This document shows, piece after piece, positions 6,990-12,813 of a stretch of 12,813 bases of DNA. The stretch spans positions 1 to 12,813 of the forward strand of contig CAJGDW010000038.1 in NCBI GenBank assembly GCA_904502115.1, in the 5' to 3' direction. This DNA is from Paludibacteraceae bacterium. GTDB taxonomy: Bacteria > Bacteroidota > Bacteroidia > Bacteroidales > Paludibacteraceae. Position 1 is the stretch's first letter; every line of letters begins with the position of its first letter. Both the position numbers and the translations under genes were made by a program. The notes beneath the pieces are model-generated. The model worked only from the letters and a program-made list of their open reading frames with translations. It was not told the origin of the DNA and did no database searches.

Positions 6990-8357
6990 ATGAACGAAAA
7001 ATTAACACAATTATGGAATGACTGTTTGGCCGTTATCAAGGACAATGTTGATATCGATGCCTTCGACACCTGGTTTAGTCCCATTGAGCCCATCAGCTAT
7101 CAAAATGATGTGCTTACCATCATGGTACCCAGTCTATTCTATTATGATTACATCGACGAACAATATGCAGGTTTGTTGAGCACTACCCTAAGTCGTATTT
7201 GTGGCAGACATACCAAACTAATGTACCGTGTAGTAGTAGACCAAGCCATTAAACGTGGCGGTACTACTGATATTGTAGGATCGGACAAACACATTGAGCG
7301 CAAAAAAGCGCAAACATCGGAGTTTGAATCCAACTTGAACTACAAACTAACCTTCAACAACTTTGTAGAAGGCGAATGCAATAAACTAACCCGCACTGCT
7401 GGTATCAACATTGCTAGCCAACCTGGCAAAACCATTTTCAACCCCTTGTTCATTTACGGAAAATCGGGCGTAGGTAAAACCCACTTGGCCAATGCCATTG
7501 GTCTTAAAACAAAAGAGTTGCACCCACAAAAACGCATTCTTTACGTTTCGGCCAACCTATTCCAATTGCAATACACCGAAGCAAGCAGAAATGGTCAAAC
7601 CAACGATTTCTTGAATTTCTACCAAACCGTAGACGTTCTCATCATTGACGACATTCAAGAATTTGGCGAAGGAAAGAAAACCAGCACCCAAAATACCTTC
7701 TTCCATATTTTCAACCACTTGCACCAATCGGGCAAGCAATTGATTCTAACCTGCGATAAAAAACCTGCAGAACTAGAAGGTTTGGAAGAACGTTTATTGA
7801 ACCGCTTTAAATGGGGTTTATCGGCCGAATTAGAATCGCCCGACTTTGCGACTCGCAAAGCCATCTTGCAACAAAAAGCCGAAAAAGACGGTTTGAAATT
7901 GCCCGAAAACATCATCAACTACATTGCCGAACACGTAACCGACAATGTACGTAACCTAGAAGGCACCATTATATCGCTGATTGCGCAATCTACCATTAAC
8001 CAACGCACCATCAACTTGGATTTGGCTAAAAAAGTAGTAAGTAACCTAGTAGGCGAATCGGAAGAAAAACAAAACATTCAATCTATTTTGGATACAGTTT
8101 GCCAATACTTTGGGGTTACCTCCGATCAAATGCAATCGTCATCGCGCAAACGCGAAATTGTACAAGCGCGCCAAATTGCCATGTACTTTGCTAGCAAGTT
8201 GACCGAAGAAACCCTTACCACCATTGGCACCACCATTGGCAAACGCAACCATGCTACCGTTTTACACGCTTGCAAAACCGTTAGCGATTTGATCGATACC
8301 GACAAACATTTCCGTCACAGCATCGAAGAACTAGAACAAAAACTTAACGCACTATAA
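6990..8357 (+). CDS. dnaA: Chromosomal replication initiator protein DnaA
   Basis: DnaA is the AAA+ ATPase that binds DnaA boxes at oriC, melts the origin and recruits helicase. The product is 455 residues, normal for the family. Domain I (about 1-85; LWNDCLAVIKDNVDIDAFDTWF) is followed by a short variable linker (about 86-115) and the AAA+ core (about 115-340) with Walker A YGKSGVGKTH (around 157-165), Walker B VLIIDDIQEF (about 215-224) and an arginine-finger region LLNRFKWG. Domain IV (about 345-455) carries the DNA-binding helix-turn-helix and signature KRNHATVLHACKTV (from 418); many homologues have GRDH-type residues at the NH position. The start is firm from the domain I match. The gene runs 8 bases from the acidic pRiA4b-like gene, suggesting co-transcription with the downstream genes. 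Confidence 0.98.
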   Translation: MNEKLTQLWNDCLAVIKDNVDIDAFDTWFSPIEPISYQNDVLTIMVPSLFYYDYIDEQYAGLLSTTLSRICGRHTKLMYRVVVDQAIKRGGTTDIVGSDKHIERKKAQTSEFESNLNYKLTFNNFVEGECNKLTRTAGINIASQPGKTIFNPLFIYGKSGVGKTHLANAIGLKTKELHPQKRILYVSANLFQLQYTEASRNGQTNDFLNFYQTVDVLIIDDIQEFGEGKKTSTQNTFFHIFNHLHQSGKQLILTCDKKPAELEGLEERLLNRFKWGLSAELESPDFATRKAILQQKAEKDGLKLPENIINYIAEHVTDNVRNLEGTIISLIAQSTINQRTINLDLAKKVVSNLVGESEEKQNIQSILDTVCQYFGVTSDQMQSSSRKREIVQARQIAMYFASKLTEETLTTIGTTIGKRNHATVLHACKTVSDLIDTDKHFRHSIEELEQKLNAL

Positions 8358-8365
8358 TTTGTTTT

Positions 8366-8923
8366 ATGGTATACAAATTTATTCTTATATCGGACGAAGA
8401 AGATGAATTCATGAGAGAAATCTCGATTGACTCGGAAGCCAGCTTCCTAGATCTTCACAATGCCATTTTGGACGCCGTTAATTACGACAAAGACGCCATG
8501 ACTTCTTTCTTTATCTGCAACGAAGATTGGGAAAAAGAACAAGAAGTTACCTTGGTAGAGATGGACACGAGTGCCGACACCGACAACTACGTAATGGAAG
8601 ATACCCGTTTGGAAGACCTAATTACAGAGGAACGCCAAAAAGTATTGTATGTATTTGATTACATCTCGGACAGAGCCTTCTTTATGGAACTAAAAGAAAG
8701 CGTTCCTGGTCAAAGCCTAGATGCGGCTGTTTGTTCGGCATCGTTGGGTATGGCTCCCGAACAATATAAATTAGAAGACATCGAGTCATTAACTACAACC
8801 GTTAAAAAAGATACCGAGTTGTTTGACGAAAACTTTTATGGCGACGAAGGGTTTGACATGGATGAGTTGGACAACGAAAGTTTTAGCGATATGAGTTTTG
8901 ACGATGATTTTTCATTGTCATGA
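8366..8923 (+). CDS. Acidic plasmid pRiA4b ORF-3-like family protein (function unknown)
   Basis: A 185-residue, strongly acidic, probably cytoplasmic protein. Residues 1-115 resemble the pRiA4b ORF-3-like domain (also seen in proteins labelled IS1096 TnpR-like): note YKFILISDEEDEFMREISID, FLDLHNAILDAV, the FFICNEDWEKEQEV segment, and LEDLITEERQKVLYVFDY. No catalytic motif is apparent and the family's function is not established. The C-terminal tail (about 150-185) is an Asp/Glu/Phe/Met-rich low-complexity stretch, likely disordered. It starts 8 bases after dnaA and its TGA stop overlaps the miaA ATG in an ATGA junction, so it is probably translated in concert with both. Despite the plasmid- and IS-derived family name, it reads as a resident chromosomal gene. 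Confidence 0.75.
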   Translation: MVYKFILISDEEDEFMREISIDSEASFLDLHNAILDAVNYDKDAMTSFFICNEDWEKEQEVTLVEMDTSADTDNYVMEDTRLEDLITEERQKVLYVFDYISDRAFFMELKESVPGQSLDAAVCSASLGMAPEQYKLEDIESLTTTVKKDTELFDENFYGDEGFDMDELDNESFSDMSFDDDFSLS

Positions 8924-9816
8924 AAAAACTAATTGTACTATTAGGACCTACAGGCGTTGGGAAAACCGATTTAAGCATTCGGTTGGCTCAACGCTTTGGT
9001 GCTTCTATAGTATCGGCCGATTCAAGGCAACTGTACAAAGGCATTGAGATTGGCACCGCCGCCCCTACCCCAGAGCAATTGGCACAGGTTCCGCATTATT
9101 TTATTGGGACGCACACCCTGGAACAAGATTACAGCGCCGGACAATACGAACTGGATGCCTTGCAAACATTGGAGCAACTTTACCAAACAGCCAATTATGC
9201 TGTACTAACAGGCGGATCGATGATGTACATTGATGCCGTATGCAACGGCATGGACGATATTCCTACGGTAAGCGATGCTGTACGCAAACAAGTACAAGAC
9301 ATCTACCAGAACCAAGGATTGGTTGCTTTGCAAACTCTACTCAAAGAGTTAGACCCAACGCATTACCAAAAAGTTGACCTGTGCAACTATCGCCGCGTTA
9401 TGCACGCCGTAGAGGTATGCCTTGAAATTGGCAAGCCCTATTCTACTTTGCTAACGCACAGCAAAAAAGAAAGACCCTTTCAAATTATAAAAATTGGACT
9501 CAATCGTCCTCGCGAAGAATTGTATGAGCGCATTAACTTACGCGTAGAGCAAATGATGGCCGATGGGTTAAAAGAAGAAGCCCAACGTGTCTATCCGTAC
9601 AAAAACAACAATTCGCTCAATACGGTAGGGTTTAAAGAATGGTTCGATTTTTGGGACGGCAAAACCGAAAGCGAAGAAAGGGTGATTGAACTGATTCAAC
9701 AAAACTCGCGCCATTATGCCAAGCGACAACTCACCTGGTTTAAGCGCGACACCGAAATAACGTGGTTTCACCCCACAGACGAAGAGAATATTATTCAATA
9801 CATAGAAGTTTTATGA
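8920..9816 (+). CDS. miaA: tRNA dimethylallyltransferase MiaA
   Basis: MiaA transfers a dimethylallyl group to N6 of A37 in tRNAs reading UNN codons, the first step toward ms2i6A. The 298-residue product has the P-loop GPTGVGKT (9-16), the DSRQLY block (34-39) with catalytic Asp34, TGGSMMYIDA (97-106), the NYRRVMHAVEV helix and the C-terminal tRNA-binding segment RHYAKRQLTWFKRD. GFKEW stands where many homologues have GYKE. Length is typical of the family. Its ATG overlaps the upstream stop (ATGA at 8920-8923), and its own stop overlaps the next start (ATGA at 9813-9816), indicating translational coupling. Bacteroidota genomes often have a second miaA paralogue elsewhere, so the copy number cannot be judged here. 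Confidence 0.97.
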   Translation: MKKLIVLLGPTGVGKTDLSIRLAQRFGASIVSADSRQLYKGIEIGTAAPTPEQLAQVPHYFIGTHTLEQDYSAGQYELDALQTLEQLYQTANYAVLTGGSMMYIDAVCNGMDDIPTVSDAVRKQVQDIYQNQGLVALQTLLKELDPTHYQKVDLCNYRRVMHAVEVCLEIGKPYSTLLTHSKKERPFQIIKIGLNRPREELYERINLRVEQMMADGLKEEAQRVYPYKNNNSLNTVGFKEWFDFWDGKTESEERVIELIQQNSRHYAKRQLTWFKRDTEITWFHPTDEENIIQYIEVL

Positions 9817-10508
9817 AAAAACTCCTTATTATCATGCTATTCATGGTTGGTGCAGGATACTCGTACGCACAAACCAGCCTTGCTACATACGTTAGCGTAG
9901 GAAACAATCCTACCAGCCAAACATACGCTCAAATAGCATTGCGCGCACAATATGCCGTTAACGATATCAATTTTGCCATCGGCGCAGGCATTACCACCGC
10001 ACCCGAAAACAAACTAACGTTTGATGCTGTCGATTTACAAACCGACTACTTATTTCAGCTTCCAAAATTTCCACTTCGCCTTACCGGCAGGTACCTATAC
10101 ACCCCATACCGCATGACACAAATGCACCAACATGATTGGAGCGTATCGGCTGCCTATTGCCACCCACATGTTGAAGTGGAATTGGGATACGTTATTCATT
10201 ACCAATACTCGTCAATCGACAAGAATGGCGAAGTGGATTTCCAACGCTTCTTGTACCGCCTACAAGCCTACGTATGGCCCAAAAACAATGGTTACAACTT
10301 AACCGTGGGTGCTCGCAACTACGATGTACTCAGCATTGATCACCAATTGGAGCCCATTGTATTTTTAGGTGCCAGCTATTCTTATCCTAAAAACGTAACC
10401 TACCAAATAGAAGGGCAATACCAACCAGGTGGATTGGGCAATCTCCTTTACAATTTTTACGATTGGAAGGTACGATTGGCCATTGTTTGGAACTTTAACA
10501 ACAAATAA
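9813..10508 (+). CDS. Predicted outer-membrane beta-barrel protein, unknown family
   Basis: I do not recognise the family. From the ATG at 9813 the protein has 231 residues with a clear signal peptide (MKKLLIIMLFMVGAGYSYAQ, cleaved after AQ or just before). The mature part consists of alternating polar/hydrophobic strands with many Tyr, Phe and Trp residues and Gly/Asn-rich turns, such as FRLTGRYLYTPYR-like and ASYSYPKNVTYQIEGQY segments, and ends near WKVRLAIVWNFNNK; this fits a small outer-membrane beta-barrel. An upstream in-frame ATG at 9762 would add 17 residues ahead of the signal and is rejected, because the 9813 start forms an ATGA overlap with miaA. It is followed 19 bases later by the lipoprotein phosphoesterase, suggesting a shared envelope-related transcript. 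The link to miaA may be organisational rather than functional. Confidence 0.75.
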   Translation: MKKLLIIMLFMVGAGYSYAQTSLATYVSVGNNPTSQTYAQIALRAQYAVNDINFAIGAGITTAPENKLTFDAVDLQTDYLFQLPKFPLRLTGRYLYTPYRMTQMHQHDWSVSAAYCHPHVEVELGYVIHYQYSSIDKNGEVDFQRFLYRLQAYVWPKNNGYNLTVGARNYDVLSIDHQLEPIVFLGASYSYPKNVTYQIEGQYQPGGLGNLLYNFYDWKVRLAIVWNFNNK

Positions 10509-10527
10509 CCCATAAATACACAACCAC

Positions 10528-11358
10528 ATGCAACGCTATTTTACCTACATAATAACCTTTCTATCCATTGGCTTGTTGAGCAGTTGTGAAGATGTAAACC
10601 TAGGCAACCTGTTTTATACCAGTTGCGACGTAGAAGCACGTTTTGAAGGATCTATGGATTACAATGCTGCACACGGTGCCCTATCGCAATTGGTTCCCGA
10701 GGAATACTCTTTTGTAGTTTGCAGCGACCTACACATTGACCAAGAAGAGAATCCGTATATTACCCAATTTTTGCAACCCAGTCTTCACAAAGACGCACAC
10801 TTTATTCTCTATAACGGCGACCTTTTCCAGGGTCAGGAAACAGAGGCCAAAATAGCCAGTGATTTGTTGCATGCACAAGGCATCCTACCCTCATATTATG
10901 CAGCAGGAAACCACGACTTGTACTTTGGATGGGACATTTATAACCGCTACTTTGGCAGTTCTACCTATGCCATTTCTATCAACACCCCATCTGCTAGCGA
11001 CCTTATTTTGGTACTGGAATCGGGGTCTGCCACCTTGGGTAGCAAGCAATTGGCATGGTTAAAAGAGCAACTTTCGCAAGAACGTGGCAAATACCGCTAC
11101 TGCTTTGTTGTTACCCATACCAATTTTAGCCACCTACATGCTACCAATGGCACCTATATGCCAGACGAACAACAATTGCTGTTCCGCCTGTTTGCCGACC
11201 ACCACGTTACCGCTGTATTTAGCGGACACGCACACGTACAAAACGAAACCACTTACGTAGGGGTTCCCTATTACACCACAGCATCCCTTAAAAATGGCGC
11301 ATACGGTCAAATGACGGTTACCCCCAAACTATGTACCTGGGATTTTAAACAATTGTAG
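10528..11358 (+). CDS. Lipoprotein calcineurin-like metallophosphoesterase
   Basis: A 276-residue predicted lipoprotein: hydrophobic N-terminus with lipobox LLSSC (Cys20), so it should be membrane-anchored and periplasmic or surface-exposed. The metallophosphoesterase motifs occur in order: SDLHID (66-71; Asp67, His69), YNGDLFQG (95-102; Asp98), AAGNHDLYFG (125-134; Asn128, His129), VVTHTNF (194-200; His197) and FSGHAHVQ (231-238; His234, His236). Together these complete the dinuclear metal site, so activity is expected, but the substrate cannot be told; homologues act on nucleotides, phospholipids or phosphoproteins. It is the last gene of the rightward block and ends 4 bases from the convergent rnhA stop. 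No hairpin terminator is apparent between them, so transcripts may overlap. Confidence 0.88.
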   Translation: MQRYFTYIITFLSIGLLSSCEDVNLGNLFYTSCDVEARFEGSMDYNAAHGALSQLVPEEYSFVVCSDLHIDQEENPYITQFLQPSLHKDAHFILYNGDLFQGQETEAKIASDLLHAQGILPSYYAAGNHDLYFGWDIYNRYFGSSTYAISINTPSASDLILVLESGSATLGSKQLAWLKEQLSQERGKYRYCFVVTHTNFSHLHATNGTYMPDEQQLLFRLFADHHVTAVFSGHAHVQNETTYVGVPYYTTASLKNGAYGQMTVTPKLCTWDFKQL

Positions 11359-11362
11359 TGGA

Positions 11363-11983
11363 TTATTTTCTGCCAAAGTCGGCAGGAATTTCGCCCCAGT
11401 TGGGGGTATCCCATTTTAGAATAGGATTGGCGTAGGTATTGTTTTGCAACCAACGTTCTGCCGCCTCGATGCGTTCAAACACCAGCGCATTTTGGGCGGT
11501 TCTTTCTAACTTGGTTTTGCACTTTTTGGCTCTTACCCACGATTGGGCAGTAACACTATCGGAATAAATAGGCATGTTGCTGCCTTGCTTTTTAAGCAAG
11601 GCCAAGCCATGCACAATGGCTAAGAATTCGCCGATGTTGTTGGTTGCTTCTTTGTAGACGCCTTGAATAAAAATCTGCTGACCGGTTTTGACATATACGC
11701 CACGGTACTCCATATCGCCTGGATTACCACTGCACGCAGCATCAACCGCCAAACTATCGGCTATGATGTGAGCATTTTGCGTAGGCGCAGTTGATTTTTC
11801 CGATTTGGGTTTTACAAATTGCCAATAATTGCCTTGCAAGGCTTTCTCTGCCTCCTCGCGCGTATCGAACGATTTATACTTGGCACCCTCTACCCCTTTT
11901 ACTTGCTCTTCGCATTCTTTCCAAGTAGCATAAACTCCTGGGGTTTTGCCATTCCATACGGTATAGAATTTTGTTTTAGACAT
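11363..11983 (-). CDS. rnhA: Ribonuclease HI with N-terminal viroplasmin-like hybrid-binding domain
   Basis: RNase HI cleaves RNA in RNA-DNA hybrids (R-loops, primers). The 206-residue protein starts with a viroplasmin/RNase H N-terminal domain (about 5-50; KFYTVWNGKTPGVYATWKEC, with YKSFDTREEAEKAL), which binds hybrid or duplex nucleic acid. After a short linker (about 58-72) comes the catalytic domain with Asp81 in LAVDAACSGNPG, Glu119 in NNIGEFLAI, Asp142 in YSDSVTA and a late acidic residue in the C-terminal WDTPNWGEIPADFGRK (191-206). That terminal block is typical of the Bacteroidota version. The start ATG at 11981-11983 fits the domain boundary; the leader is AT-rich without a Shine-Dalgarno. 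It converges on the phosphoesterase gene, and the DUF454 gene lies upstream across a repeat-filled spacer. Confidence 0.94.
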   Translation of the reverse strand: MSKTKFYTVWNGKTPGVYATWKECEEQVKGVEGAKYKSFDTREEAEKALQGNYWQFVKPKSEKSTAPTQNAHIIADSLAVDAACSGNPGDMEYRGVYVKTGQQIFIQGVYKEATNNIGEFLAIVHGLALLKKQGSNMPIYSDSVTAQSWVRAKKCKTKLERTAQNALVFERIEAAERWLQNNTYANPILKWDTPNWGEIPADFGRK

Positions 11984-12015
11984 ATTAATTGTTGGTGATT
12001 ATTCGTACTCCGTAC

Positions 12016-12172
12016 TCATCAGTACGTCGGTGATGCGGTGAGTCGGTGTTTATTCAATGCTTCGCATTTCATGAAATTTATTCCCTTCGGTCATCAGTAC
12101 GTCTCGTGACTCGGCATAGTCAAGTAAACTTGCCTCTGCGCTCGCTACTCGAAATTTTAGTCGTTTAGGCGA
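12016..12172. repeat. Dispersed intergenic repeat, copy B, with internal duplications
   Basis: The 28-base core at 12048-12075 is identical to 1686-1713. It is preceded by two ggtgannc octamers (12029-12044) and enclosed by a 13-base direct repeat tcatcagtacgtc (12016-12028 and 12091-12103). The distal half (12109-12168) is diverged from 1724-1785. The similarity runs into the last codons of the DUF454 gene (stop at 12157-12159). It lies in the spacer upstream of rnhA, as copy A lies upstream of slyD. Confidence 0.7.
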
Positions 12173-12531
12173 TTACTAGGGTACGATAAGATGTGCCAGG
12201 TCACGCCAATGGCAATAACAACAAGCAATATGCGAACCCACCACAAATGTACAAAAAAGATAGCAGAAGTTCCAATGGTTAGCCACAACATGCTAATGGC
12301 GTACACCTTGATACGCACCGGGATGCATCGGTTTTCTTGAAAGTTTTTGATGTACGGTCCTAAATGCTTACTGGCCAACAAACGCTTATGCCAATTGGGT
12401 GCACTTTTAAAGTAACAATAGGCCGTAAGCAGCAAAAATGGCGTGGTAGGCAGAACAGGCAAAACAATGCCTATCAAGCCCAATAGCAACGAGATGGTTC
12501 CTACTATGCGCAACACTACTTTTAGTATCAT
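12157..12531 (-). CDS. DUF454/YbaN-family inner-membrane protein
   Basis: A 124-residue integral membrane protein. The family signature LGLIGIVLPVLPTTPFLLLTAYCYFKSAPNWH-type block occupies about residues 17-49, followed by KHLGPYIKNFQENRCIPVRIKVYAISMLWL, both hallmark features of DUF454 (E. coli YbaN). Hydrophobic segments at about 4-42 and 75-118 suggest three to four membrane passes. The function is unknown. The ATG at 12529-12531 starts MILKVVLRIVG, and the -7 promoter box ends only 4 bases upstream, suggesting a very short or absent leader. The last residues (RLND) are encoded by sequence resembling the dispersed repeat between slyD and lptD, so the C-terminus may be repeat-derived. Confidence 0.88.
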   Translation of the reverse strand: MILKVVLRIVGTISLLLGLIGIVLPVLPTTPFLLLTAYCYFKSAPNWHKRLLASKHLGPYIKNFQENRCIPVRIKVYAISMLWLTIGTSAIFFVHLWWVRILLVVIAIGVTWHILSYPSNRLND

Positions 12532-12535
12532 GGCG

Positions 12536-12543
12536 CAAAGATA
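12536..12543 (-). promoter_or_regulatory. -7 promoter box of the DUF454 gene
   Basis: The minus strand reads TATCTTTG, an exact TAnnTTTG match, with only 4 bases between it and the ATG. Since this element is centred about 7 bases before the transcription start, the mRNA would be leaderless or nearly so. No clear -33 TTTG is seen; the expected position falls in the octamer-like repeat region. Confidence 0.5.
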
Positions 12544-12552
12544 ATAATTTTT

Positions 12553-12600
12553 GGTGATTCGGTTATTTGATTGACTAATCGACTAATCGGTGAATCGATC
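12553..12600. repeat. Octamer repeat tract (ggtgattc / gactaatc / ggtgaatc)
   Basis: Units read ggtgattc (12553-12560), ggttattt, gatt, gactaatc (12573-12580), gactaatc (12581-12588), ggtgaatc (12589-12596), gatc. Two gactaatc units are identical and tandem; the others are related by a few substitutions. The tract lies immediately left of palindrome copy 3 and overlaps where a -33 element for the DUF454 gene would lie. Confidence 0.6.
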
Positions 12601-12601
12601 T

Positions 12602-12636
12602 TATTCGGTCACTGAGCTTGTCGAAGTGCCCGAATA
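12602..12636. repeat. Dispersed palindromic repeat, copy 3 (extended stem)
   Basis: Left arm (12602-12613, tattcggtcact) pairs with right arm (12625-12636, agtgcccgaata) across the 11-base loop gagcttgtcga: 11 of 12 positions are complementary, with one T/C mismatch at 12609/12629. The core arms are cact/agtg, against ccct/aggg in the other copies, a change of both sides that keeps pairing. Octamer arrays flank it on both sides. Confidence 0.85.
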
Positions 12637-12639
12637 GAT

Positions 12640-12663
12640 GGTGATGCGGTGAGGCGGTGAGGC
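12640..12663. repeat. Tandem octamer array, 3 units
   Basis: ggtgatgc, ggtgaggc and ggtgaggc follow one another directly, 3 bases after palindrome copy 3 ends. They match the ggtgatgc/ggtgagtc pair at 12029-12044 in the rnhA spacer. Confidence 0.75.
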
Positions 12664-12670
12664 GATTCAA

Positions 12671-12808
12671 TCTGACGACATTTGGTGGAGGTCGGAAATA
12701 GATTTTTATGTGCAAAAACGTTAAGCAAAATGTGTTGTTTGAGCGAAGCGAGTTCACATTTTGTAGTTTTTGTATGTGAAAATCCCGACCGGAAACCAAG
12801 TCGGAAGA
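12671..12808. repeat. Long imperfect inverted repeat (MITE-like or hairpin), possibly cut by window edge
   Basis: Outer arms contain tct..cgac (12671-12679), ttggt (12682-12686), ggtcgg (12690-12695), gattt and caaaaac (12713-12719), matched in reverse complement by gtttttg (12766-12772), aaatc, ccgacc (12785-12790), accaa (12795-12799), gtcg and aga (to 12808). A second, inner perfect 9-bp pair is nested: caaaatgtg (12726-12734) with cacattttg (12755-12763), enclosing gagcgaagcga. No convincing protein-coding frame is seen. Pairing hints at further extension on the left (gattcaa) and past the window end on the right. Confidence 0.6.
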
Positions 12809-12813
12809 TGAAG

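Noticed and set aside
8366..8923. Transposon or plasmid gene inserted after dnaA
   Set aside because: The family label derives from plasmid and IS contexts, but base use matches the neighbours, no inverted repeats flank the gene, and it is coupled to miaA by an ATGA overlap.
9762..9812. Upstream ATG that would extend the beta-barrel gene by 17 residues
   Set aside because: It lies inside miaA and would put basic residues before the clear signal peptide; the ATG at 9813 forms an ATGA overlap and starts the signal directly.
12575..12799. Minus-strand frame of 74 codons at the right edge
   Set aside because: It is made of octamer arrays, palindrome copy 3 and the inverted repeat, with no recognisable domain or start context.

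Overview
The window reads as ordinary core chromosome of a member of the Bacteroidota, most likely order Bacteroidales. The reasons are: TAnnTTTG-type -7 promoter boxes with no Shine-Dalgarno sequences; a divergent lptD / amidase-Mce arrangement; a pRiA4b ORF-3-like protein between dnaA and miaA; and an RNase HI with an N-terminal viroplasmin-type domain ending in GEIPADFGRK. These assignments come from recognising family motifs by eye; no search was run. I see no tRNA, rRNA, CRISPR array, transposase or integrase.

Layout. 1-978 (-): 5' part of aroC, cut by the window edge. 1122-1676 (-): SlyD-like FKBP isomerase with a polycysteine tail. 1821-4445 (-): lptD, the outer-membrane LPS translocon, apparently starting at TTG. 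A 118-bp divergent promoter region separates it from an N-acetylmuramoyl-L-alanine amidase (4564-5745, +) and an MlaD/Mce-type lipid transport protein (5772-6689, +), which end at a strong intrinsic terminator (6721-6758). A 300-bp AT-rich gap leads to dnaA (6990-8357), followed tightly by an acidic pRiA4b-like protein (8366-8923), miaA (8920-9816), a small predicted beta-barrel protein (9813-10508) and a lipoprotein calcineurin-like phosphoesterase (10528-11358). Convergent to these is rnhA (11363-11983, -), preceded by a DUF454/YbaN-family membrane protein (12157-12531, -).

Functionally, the left half is an envelope block (LPS export, peptidoglycan hydrolysis, phospholipid trafficking). The right half is a replication/translation block with ATGA overlaps linking the acidic protein to miaA and miaA to the beta-barrel gene.

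The least expected content lies between and inside the genes: a mosaic of short dispersed repeats. It includes 7-nt GTCRAAA arrays, 8-nt GGTGAnnC/GTTGAGTC arrays, three copies of a palindrome with core CCCTGAGCTTGTCGAAGGG, a 28-nt exact duplication upstream of two unrelated genes, and a long imperfect inverted repeat at the right edge. One composite (heptad array, fixed spacer, palindrome) occurs both in the aroC-slyD spacer and, in frame, inside the amidase coding sequence, where it makes up part of the linker between catalytic and C-terminal domains. That is the most noteworthy observation here.
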